A stretch of DNA of 64,000 nucleotides from Ulva prolifera. Lineage: Eukaryota; Chlorophyta; Ulvophyceae; Ulvales; Ulvaceae. Under the pieces are notes generated by a model that had not been told where the DNA came from, did no database searches, and worked only from the letters and a program-made list of their open reading frames with translations. This document shows positions 36,480 through 47,862 of the stretch, in pieces; within the stretch, counting starts at the first letter, position 1; every line of letters starts with the position of its first letter. The translations under genes were made by a program, and so were the position numbers. The stretch covers positions 434,001-498,000 of the forward strand of contig CM041202.1 in assembly GCA_023078555.1 (NCBI GenBank), given 5' to 3'.

Positions 36480-38409
36480 AGAAATGGGATTCGGCGCATT
36501 ATGATCACCTGTGGACTTTGAGATCGGTACACATGGGCCACTGTGTGTGGCTCAGGCGGAAAACGATAGCTAGGAGGTGGAGATGAGCTGCAGAAAAAGG
36601 CGAAAGGATCTGCCCGTGTCAGATGTAGATGTCAGCCCGAAGGTCTGCATATATATGAGATCTGTCAAGTCCTGGAGTCTACTGAATCGACGCAGTTTCA
36701 AACAGCTCCATGGATCGCTGCGTATTGGTGACATCTTGCGCATAGCCCTGCGGATGTTTTGGATGCAAATTCCGAGCCCTGACCTTGCGTCTTACCTTGC
36801 TCCTGAATATTTGGGGAGATGTGTAACGTTGGAGGTTCCATATTCCACATGCGGATTCATGCTGGGGCCTGTGCACTAAGGGGGTTGTGCACGTAGGCTG
36901 GATGCTGGGGAAGATCACTTGTCGCATTGCTGGTGCTCGTTAACAAATGGAATGTGCACACCTCTGATGGAACGGATGCACAGGAAAAACAATGACTGGT
37001 ATCGAGTCGACGACAGACACCACCAAAGGGGGATCATTGGCGGCAAATCAGAAAGGGCATCGACGTCCAGATCAGGCGCCCGGGCATACTCTCGAAATCG
37101 AGCTGGCCTGGGCCAAGGCGGGCCACTACTAGGCCGTGTGACTTTAGGTCATGAGTACCTGTACATTGCCCCTCCAGCTTGAGTGCATGTAGCTGCCTCA
37201 TACTGTCAAGCTGCAGCCATCTCAAGTGTGACTTACGCTGCTGATGTACGGTCTACAGTTGACAATCGGCGTATGTGGTCCCGTTAACTCGGAGTTGTCA
37301 ATGTCCAATAGGATACGGCTCAGTAAATTTAGGTTTACTTTACTGTACAATTGGCCGCACCGTGCAGAAGACTGTTTTGCCAATGGAAAGTGTGCGTCCA
37401 TTTATGTGCTTCAGAAAGAGCAGCCTGGATCAACAACCTCAGAAGGCGCCATACAGAGTCCTATTAAGAACCCACACTTGGCTCTGCATGCTCCCACCGA
37501 AGCCGGGGCGACGGAACTCGAGCCATAGTGGGGCTTACCATTTGCAAGACTGGTGTCTCATTGGCGCTGCATCTGATGTCACGCAGTGAGACGGCGATGT
37601 TGCGACTATTTCGTTCTGCAGTGTGACTTCCTGCTGCCAGAAGCTTGTCTCTGTTCAAGCCCCTTGTAAACGCCAGCATGGCACTGAAACCGAGCATGGA
37701 ATCATGCATGTTGGCATACACCGTCAGCCACCTGCGAGGTCCATGCACGGCCGTGCAGACAGCACAGCTGCGTCCAGCTATATACCGTTGCTGTCGCACA
37801 TTGTCTACACCAGTTGTGCTCTCCTTTCAGCCGTACCTTGGCCTCCGAGTTTCAGCAGGTCTGTGACGCTCCTACGGTGAAAGACATCAGGTACGCCTAC
37901 GCTCCCCTTTGGTACGATGTCCACGCTTTGTCACTGCTGGATTTCACACCAATCGCGCAGTCTTTGTAATTGAATTTGTTGGATCGTTCTGAAGAGCACC
38001 GCACCTTCTCCAAACAACCAATTTCCGCGATTTGATGTGACGGCATGGCCTGCAACCTGGCGCCGCGTCTGCTTCGCAACTTGATCCATGCAAGTATCAT
38101 ACTCTTTGAAGCAGTTCCCTGATGTGCGGCGCCTGAGCCGAGCGCCCTGTGGAAAGTTTAAATACCTTTTTCCAAACAAGCTTGAATTTAAATTCATACA
38201 TGCAATGCGGCCATATGCGGTGCCCTATTCAATCCAAATTGACACACTCACTGAGAATTTATGCCGTTTGTGTCGCGGCGCAGCAGCCCATTGTTCGTCT
38301 GAACTACGGTGCCTGGCCGTCCGACGAAGATGTCACCATCACTGAAGTTTTAACCCGTTCAGTACAGGCTACATACATCGCTTATTCCACTGCAGGGTTG
38401 CTCATTGCC
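36480..38409. other. Intergenic, right part of the C-D spacer
   Basis: Holds one copy of a dispersed repeat (37267-37343) and a possible TATA-like TTTAAATA at 38157-38164, about 250 bases before the gene D start. No other gene could be supported. Confidence 0.35.
37267..37343 (-). repeat. Dispersed repeat, copy 1 of 3
   Basis: The reverse complement runs from TTTACTGAGCCGTATCCTAT through GAGTTAACGGGACCACATA. It matches 42384-42466 and 55463-55535 over about 70-80 bases. A (T)AAAGTAAA motif ends one side in each copy, suggesting a common element terminus. Confidence 0.65.
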
Positions 38410-41400
38410 ATGTCTCGGCTCAGCTTGGTGACCGGCGTTGCCCTTGCCTTGTGCGGTGAGGCTGCTGGTACCTTCACACGCACGTTTAATCCAGGTACGC
38501 TTCTTGGCATGCTGACAGCTGTAATGTATTGGCTGCTGTGCATTCGGACGCTTTCACTCACACTTGTTTCAGAGAATCTATGTGGACGGTCGGATCATTG
38601 CTTTCGATTGCAAAGGCTGGTGCCATGATCTGGGGCTCTGCCATGCAATGGCCCAAGCTTCTGAGCTTCCACTCTCTACATTGCTTCCAAGAAGGGCATG
38701 GCCGGCTTGACACAAGCATACGAAGTGCACCTCTGTCTTGCTTGTACGTTGTCCTGACCATGTTGACATGCTGTGAACATGCAGGAAGTATTGCGAAGTG
38801 CGACGTCCATACTGTGAGCAAATCATCCTCGTTGTCTGTCAGTGTCGCAGAGAGCGCCGTGACGAGGATAGATGCTGTGCTGTGCGGTCCGGAGGAAGCC
38901 GTGCATGACCATGCCACATCGTCCGCACATTCCATCGCGACTGCCTTTGCTGAGGCAATCACCGGGGTTGCGGCTGAGTGCTATGCAAGTGCGTAACATC
39001 TACTCAATGTTGCATGCTGCAAGATGGCATAAGTCTACATGTTGTCCCCTGTGACATGAGACGTTATTGGGCGTCGTTGATACAACTCTTTCAGATTGTC
39101 AATGCATTCTCAGAACCCAAATCCCAGCTGTTGTTGATTCTCCAGGCCACAACCTGATGTCTGCAGAGGGCACTGCATCTTTCAAGGTCAAGGGCAAGTC
39201 AGTAGCATCTGCACAGGCTCATGCTATTGCCCAAGCATACGCAGCTGCTTATGCCACTGCCCACACCTGTCACAAGTGCGCAGCAGTAAGTGAGCTTGTT
39301 ATCAAGAGTTACGAAGACATATTCCTCAAAGCCACCTCCGAATCAACTGTTGAGTTTGAGGCCATCACACATGGAGAAGAGGTCTCTATAGCTTCTGATG
39401 CCTTCACACGGTCGTTCATCGAGAAGACTGTTGTTGCCTTCGCTGAGGTACAGACCTACTGCTGTGCTTGATGGATGCAGTCAACATGTTGTGTAGCCTT
39501 TGGTGCTTCTGCACAGCTTCTGTTGTGCATGCCATCATGTGCCATGATGTTTTGATTGTCCTGGAGTGTATGTCATCTCTTTCAGTTCACATTTGAATAA
39601 CATCACGTGTTTGGAATTTTACTCTAACATGCAAATCTAGATTCAGGACCTGTCCTATTTTTAAAAGGGGGGTGTCCTGTCTGTCTGTCACGCTGCCCTA
39701 TGTGCAGGCAATCGTGGATGCCCGAGCTGCTGCTGACTCCTGTGAAGTTTTGACCATCGCGAAAACAGAGACAGGAGATGTTGATGATAGCAATGCTGCC
39801 GTGTGCAAGATTGGTGTGATTTCATCAGATGATGAGAAAATCACAAATGGAGCCGTTGCGATAGCCACCAGTGTTTCTGCTCGGGCATGTGGTAAGGGAT
39901 TCACTACAACATCTTTCGAAGTGGAAGCCGAGGTGAGATACCACTGTATGCTGACGAAAAGCCCTGTTGCAGTAATTCATGTTCGGACAGTAGTCGCGGC
40001 GGTGCAACAAGCACAAGTTTTACACAAGTTGGCACACCAAGGCCATTGTCATGTTTTGCTGCACCACATCCTGACTCGGTTCTCGAATGCCCATTGATCG
40101 TACTGTTCCCGCTTTGCCTGGATGTACCAGTTTTTCAGCAATTGTATGTGATTGTCTATTATGTATTGTGAACCCGTTTCAGCTTTTGAAAACAGTATTT
40201 CGAGTTGGGTGGACTCACACACCAAATTCGTTTTGCAGGCCCTAGGAAGGGTGATGGCTATTGCTGTGTCTGAGATTTCTGGTCATTGTCACGTCAAAGG
40301 CAAAGGAACTGCCTGTGTCCTTGCTGAAGCACACATGGAAAAAACCGCAGAGGTGTGCAAACATCTCACATGCATTTGCTGGCGAAGTCCAGCACGTGTC
40401 AATCAACATGGCAAATATCATGTCAATATTCTTATTTCTTGTTTTTATTAATTTGTGAACAGCAGCACAAAGAATTTCTGTTGAAACCAGCTCAGGTACT
40501 GTGATATTCAGTGACGGCTTCTGCATTGCAGGCTGTTGCCACAGCTTTCGCCTCAGCTTTTTCCATTGCCACCAACGAATGTGGCGATTTGTGTGATGCA
40601 GACACAATTGTTGTGTCTGATGCCATAGGCAAAGTACTTGCAAAAGCCACATCAAAGGTCTACAAGGAGCAGTGTGATGGTACGATTTCATCCTTCTGGC
40701 TGACTGTGCTTTAAGCTGGCCGGATCTCCTTCCTGCCCAAATCTAGTCACGCAAAGGTTTTGCTCGACACATTCCAGCTCCGCGCCGTGCCCCTTTCGTG
40801 GGAATGCTTGAAGTCTTAGCGACCGAGTGGAGGTAGCCAGAGTTGAGGCCTGCGTTCAGGTCCAGACTCATACTTTGACATCAAAGTCATTGACAAGGAG
40901 ATTGTGGAGGCCACAACAACAGCTCTGGCATCAATACTCACAAGCGTATCTGTCTCATCTGAAGCAGTGTGTGATATTCACGTCGAAGTTGAAACCTCTG
41001 TCAGCCCAGGTGATCAACAGGAAATCACAGATCATGACGCTCATTACCCGCATGATGAGTCCCCGCATCATGAGCACCCAGAGCCTGCACATCGCCCTGA
41101 CACGAAACACTCACCCAAATCTCCACACGGACGCAAGCGACCAGCCCGCAATTCCGATTTCAAGCGTAAGCATGGAAAAGTTGTCAACAAACAGTCTGCA
41201 AAGCACCATGTCAAACACAAGCCTCATCAGCGCCGACCCGTTGAAGGTAAGGGCAGGAAGGTTCTGCCAAGAAAGCAGGAACGCCGTGCTGCACGGCTTG
41301 CTGCAGCCAAGAAGCATGCAATGGCCATGAGGAATGAGGAGCGCCGTGCTGCACGGCTCGCTGCAGCCAAGAAGCGTGCAATGGCCATGAAACAATTAAG

Positions 41401-41578
41401 CCGGGAAGAAAAGCTGCGTGCTATGCGGCTAGCTGCAGCTAGGAAGCGTGCATTGGCCATGAAGCGCCAAAGCGATCGTGACCAATCCTCTCGCACACGA
41501 TCACCCAGGCGGTCCCGTCGCAGCCGTGGGCCCCGACGCTCCCGGTCTAGGGGTAGCCGCACGCCTCGCAGGGGCTGA
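38410..41578 (+). CDS. Gene D: family member with amphipathic basic repeats
   Basis: Exons 38410-38494, 38785-38988, 39167-39447, 39708-39932, 40239-40352, 40532-40679 and 40860-41578 give 591 residues. The start MSRLSLVTGVALALCGEA is a signal peptide and aligns with the starts of the paralogues; an upstream in-frame start exists but is not supported. The module holds CDVHTVSKSSSLSVSV, TCHKCAA, CHVKGKGTACVLAEA and NECGDLC, 14 cysteines outside the signal. The last exon has a His/Asp/Glu/Pro-rich linker (DHDAHYPHDESPHHEHPE), three repeats of an Ala/Arg/Lys helix (ERRAARLAAAKK-AMAMK), then an SR/protamine-like end (RSPRRSRRSRGPRRSRSRG). Exon lengths 2-6 equal those of gene C (204, 281, 225, 114, 148). 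Secreted, unknown function. Confidence 0.83.
41276..41466 (+). repeat. Coding tandem repeat in gene D tail
   Basis: Three units of about 60-66 bases begin GAACGCCGTGCTGCACGGCT or a close variant. Each encodes a positively charged, alanine-rich amphipathic helix. A related single unit (SRKAMMALAAARERRR) occurs near the end of gene C. Confidence 0.8.
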
Positions 41579-41806
41579 TCTGGCCTGTCCGAATCAAAAC
41601 AGGTGTTTTATGTTCGTTTTCACTGAAAATTGTGATCCGCTAAAAACATGGAAGCTTTGGAGGACCACAAAAGTGCGTTGGGACTAGCTATCAAGCTGTG
41701 GCAGTTTGGACATAAGTAAATGCAATCGTGGATTACATTGCCTGGATTAATTCTGAACAGTATGGACCACACCCTGGCGCATTCTGGCTTGGTAGACTGG
41801 CATGGT

Positions 41807-41811
41807 TGTAA
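41807..41811 (+). terminator. Putative TGTAA poly(A) signal of gene D
   Basis: TGTAA, 229 bases after the gene D stop. Confidence 0.3.
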
Positions 41812-43131
41812 TGGAGCTCACTTCCAGTGTGCTGAACCTTGGAATTGGCAATAATTGCTTTTGAACGACACAGGGAATGCGGAATCGTGTTGGCTGGACT
41901 GAGATGATGACATTCTTGGGCTTGACTGACGCAATTTAATGTGTTCAACAACAGCCTTGAATTTCTTGCAGATCACAAATGGGGGATGTGACAGAAGAGA
42001 TTACGTCACATCCAGATCAAGCGCATGCTTGATTTGCAATTATTGTCCCCGAGCCTGTACAACGTTGCGCATCTGTGGTTCAACTCACCTGCACCAAATC
42101 AAAAGGACATTAGCAAATGCGGGCCTCACAGCTGATGTCTACAATCATGTTATGGAACTCAATGCGCAGTGCAATGAAAGCATGCAGGCAAGCGGGAGAT
42201 CAGTGCTGAGGGTCTGCTGGAGCCTGTTGCGCATCAGCTTTAAATTTAATTCATTCACTGAATGGCAGCCAATAAGCCGCTTGTCCATCTGCCAACTTCT
42301 GTGCTGCCTTGCTCAGACCGGGCCCTCCTAAGCAGCGAAGTCACACACTGCTGCAGAAGTGCCGCTGACTAGTAGCTACTGTACGTAAAGCAAAGTACAC
42401 CTGAATTTACTGAGCCGTATCCTATAGCACATTGATAACTCCGAGTTAACGGGACCACATATGCCGAAGGGGTAAACCACCTAGAAAACCCCCTCAGACG
42501 ACCGTACGCAACTCACAGGGCCTCCTCCTGTGCTGAGCGAGGTGGTAACGTACGGCCGATATAAACGACCAAAGCGCACGCAGAATCGAACCCACGACCT
42601 CCTGAAGTACGTGAACGCATGGCCCGGTGGGGCCCAGCACGTCCATCGGGAGCATGTGCGACGCAGGATGCGAGTCACTATAAAGTGCACGGTGCAATCC
42701 TGGGACTTTTCATTTCAATGGCATGACGTGAGATTGTCACGTCTCACCAGCCGAAAACCGAAGAGCATTCATGGCGCTGCTTGAGATCCTTTGCCATGCA
42801 TGCCACGAACCCCATGCATCATGGGCAAAGTAAAACTGCCAATGTACGTTGGCCCATATGCAGACACTGTTGATGCCTTGCTATATCACATGTATGTTGT
42901 TACGGCACCGCTACAGATATGAGACGCTGAGGTGCTGGTGAAGCCTCGTGGTTCGGGTTTGCTCGCATGAACGCCCTCTAAGATCAATCAAGCAGGAGCA
43001 GCACCGGCCAGTATCAACATACTCGCGACGTGGGCACAACAGTCGACACGAGCACGTTATCGGCTATCATCCTCGCGCTCAAAACTTCTCAGGTGTTCTG
43101 CACAGCTCAGCAGAAGAGGTCATCCTCACGC
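41812..43131. other. D-E intergenic spacer
   Basis: Contains a dispersed repeat copy (42384-42466). A plus-strand frame 41939-42331 has several cysteines (GCDRRDYV, CLICNYCPRAC), but no splice support was found and it crosses AT-rich sequence, so it is not called. Confidence 0.35.
42384..42466 (+). repeat. Dispersed repeat, copy 2 of 3
   Basis: Begins GTAAAGCAAAGTACACCTGA and ends GGGACCACATATGCCG. Aligns to 37267-37343 (opposite strand) and 55463-55535. Confidence 0.65.
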
Positions 43132-46100
43132 ATGACTGCGCTTATGGACATGTTTCGGCTGATCTGGGTCGCTTCGCTTTTTGGCGTCGTTTCGTCGTAC
43201 AGCACGCCGGCCAAAGGTGTGATCCAGCGCAGTGCCCATCGTCCGCTGGATCTCGGCCTGGATCTCACCCTGCGATATTGATGTCACGGCCGTCAGGTTA
43301 CAGAGAAATCTTGAGCATATCGTCCCTGGTATGTCGGGAGTGTATGTCGTGATTGAGCTCCTTGCTTGCCAGATGCTACCGGTGGTTTGAAGTTCAAACT
43401 TTGAACAATGGGCTGGTGTTCCTGCACATGACAGGCATGACGATTATGCAGACAGCGTGGCGAAATGTAGTCTCGATGCCCTTTCCAAGTCTTCCTACGA
43501 GTCTCATCAATTGGCTGCTCACGCTGCGTCAAAAGCTGACGCTGCGTTGTGTAATGACACGAACGCCGTTTCTGTAGCCAAATCATCGGCTCTTTCTATA
43601 TCCAACACGTTCGCAGATGCTTTTTTGGGAAGCATCGTTGATTGCTATGCTGGTGCGACCCTCGCACCACGTAGCTGACTTATCACTGGCCAAGACAAGC
43701 TGAAACATCCCCAATCCGCATAAAGGTTTCAGTGTCTTGCTAAGCCATAACCCCTTACGAAATCTGCTTGGGTACACGCACATGTGAGTAGCTTTGTGAC
43801 CTGTTGGCTCCAGAAGTGGTGGACCTGCCATTGCTGGATCTGAAGCAAGTGTACCTGCTGTCACTTGCCACTTGCTGTAGTCACACGTGGTGCCCATGGA
43901 CTCGGAACAGTGCAAATGTATCATCATCTTTCATCGACGTCCATCTTGCTGTTTGGGCACGAGTCCACAGATGTGTTGCATGTGCAGAGGGCTATGCATA
44001 CTACAAAATCAATGGAAAATCCCTGGCAACAGCTCAGGCCTATGCTTTTGCGGAAGCATTTGCCGAGGCGTCTGTGGTCTCGAAAACCTGCCATAAGTGC
44101 CTAGCTGCAAGTGAGCTCCTGGCTCATAGTTACGCCGAAATATACATATCTGCCGCGAAAGAAGCAGAGGTCTCGATCGAGGGACTGGCATCAGGTGGCC
44201 GAGATGAGGACGACTACACCATCATACATCAGCACCTTGTTGAGAAGACAATGGTGGCTTTTGCCCAGGTATGGTGGCTTTTGCCCTGGTCAAATATGCA
44301 GACAGCCATGTGGCGGTCAGTGTAGTCCTGCCTTTAAACTTCTCCAGCCCATCGTCGGCCACTGCAACACCAGTGCCACGTGGTTTGTATGACATTTGTT
44401 GGCACATTGTGCCCACATGCCATTCGCAGCGTTACACAAGGTTTGTGGGCACTGTGGAGGACATACTGTTCACGCAACAGAATGCTGTTCATGTGCTGTA
44501 TTCTGGTCTATGATCACAATCAACCGAGTCGATGGAAGCGCCCCCGCAGGCTGTAACTCGAAGGCGGCGTGCATAGCATGGGCAGCTTGCTTTGTGCCAT
44601 CAGATATGAAGCAAATACGTTTGATACGAGGGGTGCCGCTGTTCCAGGCCAACTTAACGTCACCTCAGGCAAGCATACCAGCTGAGACTGCTCAGCGTGT
44701 CGCAGTGTCGGTGCAGGTGATTGTCAAAGCGCAAGCCAAGGTCAACGAGTGCAAGGCATCAGCTGAGGTGAGAGTCGCAACGGGTGTTGAGGGCGATCTC
44801 AACAAGGTCGAGTGTGTGGTCAACAGTGCGGCATCGTCTGACCAAGTGGTGCAAGACGCCTGCAAGCATGCAGCAGAGGACCTGGCACTGTCCGTTTGCG
44901 ACCTGGAGGACCGCACGACCGACGTGCTACATGTCCAGGCAGAGGTGAGAAACGCCTTGCTGGGCCTTTCCCCTGTTTGTTTCCTTGTTGACACGTTCCC
45001 TCGTCGACCCCACTCGTACTGCATTCCATGGCAGGATCCGCCCATACTGCTGGCAGCTTGCACAACACAGATCAGGGCGCTGCACTGCGACTCAACCTAT
45101 GAGACGAGGCCGTGTTCTGGTGCAGCCTGCATCCTGGTGCACTTGGTCCACCGAGCGCATCTTCCACGGATGCCTGTTAGCGTCTGTAAATGGTCCATCT
45201 GCCTGGTTCTTGGCCAACACCCCTCTGCTGAGATTGGTTATGGCACTTCCAGGCTCTGACTTTACCACACCGTGCAGGCAGTTGCCAAGGTCGTTGCAAT
45301 TGCAATCACTGAGGTCTCGGCAGGCTGCACGATTGAGGGCCAGGGCATTGCATGTGCCGTCGGCTTGGCTGAAATATCCCAGACCGCCACGGTATGTTCC
45401 AAGTTCAGACACAGCATGTAGTGGATCCGTGGTGTGACTGCAAATCCAGTGGCCCTGGCACGCATTTTGTGCGAAGTTCGTGGCCACAATGTGCCCCTGC
45501 CAGTGTGGAGCAACTGAAAATGTGTGATGTGCCTGCAACTACATGCCTCTGCCGATACAGGGACTTGAGCTCTGATGCACACTATTCTCTACCCTGCGTG
45601 ATGCTTGCCTGCAAACACTGCCTGCAGCATAGGGGTAGCTGCAAAGAGCACCAAAGCAGTCTTTGCGCCTGAACGTTGGCGTCATCACCTTACTCCAGCC
45701 TGACAGTCAGGATTTTTTTTCCACGGCATTGGTTTCCACACAATCATTGGACCGATTTTACCATCATGATCGCGTCTGTGCAGGCTGTTGCAGAGGCGTA
45801 TGCAGGCGCATTTGTGAGTGCCACGGCGGAGTGTCACGAGCTGTGCCACACTGAGGAAGATGACATGGCCGCTGCCATCGGCTCGGTGCTGGTGCACGCC
45901 ACAGCCAACATCTACAAGTACCATTGCACAGGTTCGGCCGCGCCATTGCGTCATCACTCCGCTCCTACACAACTGCGCAGTTGAAGCGAAGCAGATTCTC
46001 GGTCATGTGCATCTAGCACTCTGTTTGGATGTGACATCTGGCTGGTCCGTGAAAGCTCTATGTTACACATGTTCCACATCTATGTTACACTTGCAGAAGC

Positions 46101-47862
46101 TGTGTAATTTCTTTACAGCTTTGGCATCATCGTCTGCCATTCTGCTCCGCAGGTCGATGTGGCATCCTATGCTCGAGTCTGCATTTGCCTGTCCTGTACA
46201 TCTGCATCTACATCTGCATCTGCATCTGCAGGCCCGGACTCCTATTTCCATATCGAAGACGTCAATTACGAGATCGTGAGGTCCTCGGTGACAGCCATTG
46301 CTCATCTGCTGGCCCAGGCAACAGTAGCAACCAACGATGAGCGCAAGACCGAGTGCATGGTGGACATGCAGCTGGACTCTGCCATCGAGCCTGAGGAGTC
46401 CCCCGACCTGCGACGAGCAGCGGCAGCAGCTGACACAGCAGCAGCAAACGACACAGAAGCGGCAGCAGCTGACACAGCAGCAGCAGCTGCGGCAGCCGCC
46501 GGGCCTGTGCCGGTTTCTAGCGCTCTTGGGCCTGCACCGGATCAGGATTCGGGCATGTCCAGGACGGCTGCGAGCCTCGCCGCTGCGCCCGCAGACTCTC
46601 CTCAGCTCCCGGGTGAGGTCAATGCGTCGCGCACAAGTGAGGCGGATCCATCAGCCAATGCGACATCACTGGCACCGGAGCCTGAGGCGCTCGGGCCTGA
46701 GATAGCCCCTGGACCTGTCCCTGGAAATGACTCACAGACCACGCTATTGGCAGCACCCACTCCCACAGCTCCCGAGCCCGCACCTGGACCTGGAACTGAC
46801 GCGCGCACCACGCAAGCGGCTGCCGCTGCCCCCGCAGCGCCCGAGCCCGTGCCTGGACCTGGAACTGACACATTCACCACGCAAGCCGCTGCCGCTGGAG
46901 CCACAGCGCCCGAGCCGGCGCCTGGACCTGGAACTGACACTCGGTCTGCACAATTGTCAGAAACTCGCGTCGCAGCTCCTGAACCAGCAGACGATCAGAT
47001 CGCTGAGGCAGTTGCCGCCGCCCAGCTGGCTCCAGCGCCCGCTCCAGCTCTGTCAACGAGCAGCGTCACCGCTGATGCAGCACAAGCTGCCAAACCAGAA
47101 CTTGATGATATCGACGAGTCGGATGACGACGCCATTCGCACCTCTCTGCCAAAGGATGCTGTAGACAAGCCACAGCCGGAGCCGAAACCACGTCCAGACT
47201 CCACTCAGGAACCGGTCATCGCGTACGCTGCTGCGTCCCCAGGTGGCAGCTCACACTCCGCAGCAACAGAGAAGCAGTCGCGAGTACATGGCCCGAAAGT
47301 GGAGCAGCATCCCACCAAGCCTGCACGCCGTCCAGCGATGCCAAAGCGGAGGCCGGCGCCCCGCCGCAAACAGCCAGTGGCAACATCACGGCCAGGCCGC
47401 CCGGGTGCACACACGGTCCGCCACAGACCCTCCAAGCGCGCGCCCGTCCGACCCAGACCACCAACACCGCTCCGCCGCCCCAGCCGTACCCCTGTCAAAC
47501 ACCGCAGGACGGCCGATGCCCGCAAGGCACACGTGCGGGCCTCTCAACAGCCGACGCGGCCGGCTCCCCGTGAGTCGAAGGCTGCACCCAAGGCACAGCC
47601 ACGAAAGCCCCGCACGCTCCCCGCACGCGGCCGCGCAGCTCCCGGCAGACCGCGGCGGCCCTCCGCGACAGAGCGGCCGCCGCGCAGGCCGCGGCAGCGT
47701 GTGCAGAACAGCAGCCGCACCCGCCGAGACCGCACGCGCGTGCCGCGCCGCGGCGCCAGCCCTCCCGCAAAGCAGCCACAGAAGAAGCGTGCCGTTGTCA
47801 AGCAGAGTGGTCGGCGGCCCCGGGGCGCCCGCCCCACACGCCCAAAGCGCCATTTGCAGTAG
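43132..47862 (+). CDS. Gene E: largest family member, Pro/Ala/Gly linker and Arg-rich tail
   Basis: Exons 43132-43216, 43452-43652, 43988-44268, 44717-44944, 45278-45391, 45784-45931 and 46232-47862 give 895 residues. The start at 43132 (MTALMDMFRLIWVASLFG) gives a signal peptide of the family length; ATGs at 43144 and 43150 are alternatives. The module keeps CSLDALSKSSYESH, TCHKCLAASELLAHSY, CTIEGQGIACAVG and ECHELC, with 15 cysteines. From residue 353 the last exon has a conserved helix, an Asp/Ala-rich stretch, four PEPAPGPGTD-like units separated by TTQAAAA (similar in feel to hydroxyproline-rich wall proteins), an acidic patch (LDDIDESDDDAIR) and about 220 residues of Arg/Pro/Lys tail. 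Acceptor 6 is formed by a CATCTG microsatellite. Secreted; role unknown. Confidence 0.82.
46198..46231 (+). repeat. CATCTG hexamer repeat forming a splice acceptor
   Basis: Five to six units of CATCTG (one variant CATCTA) end in CTGCAG, directly at the last intron-exon border of gene E. Each unit supplies a potential pyrimidine-AG context. Confidence 0.75.

Noticed and set aside
38149-38409. Longer N-terminus for gene D from an upstream in-frame start
   Set aside because: The signal peptide and alignment with the paralogues begin at 38410; the upstream residues have no counterpart.
42560-42700. tRNA-like T-arm (GGGTTCGATTCTG on the minus strand)
   Set aside because: The flanking bases do not form the 5-bp T-stem, and no acceptor or anticodon arm could be built around it.
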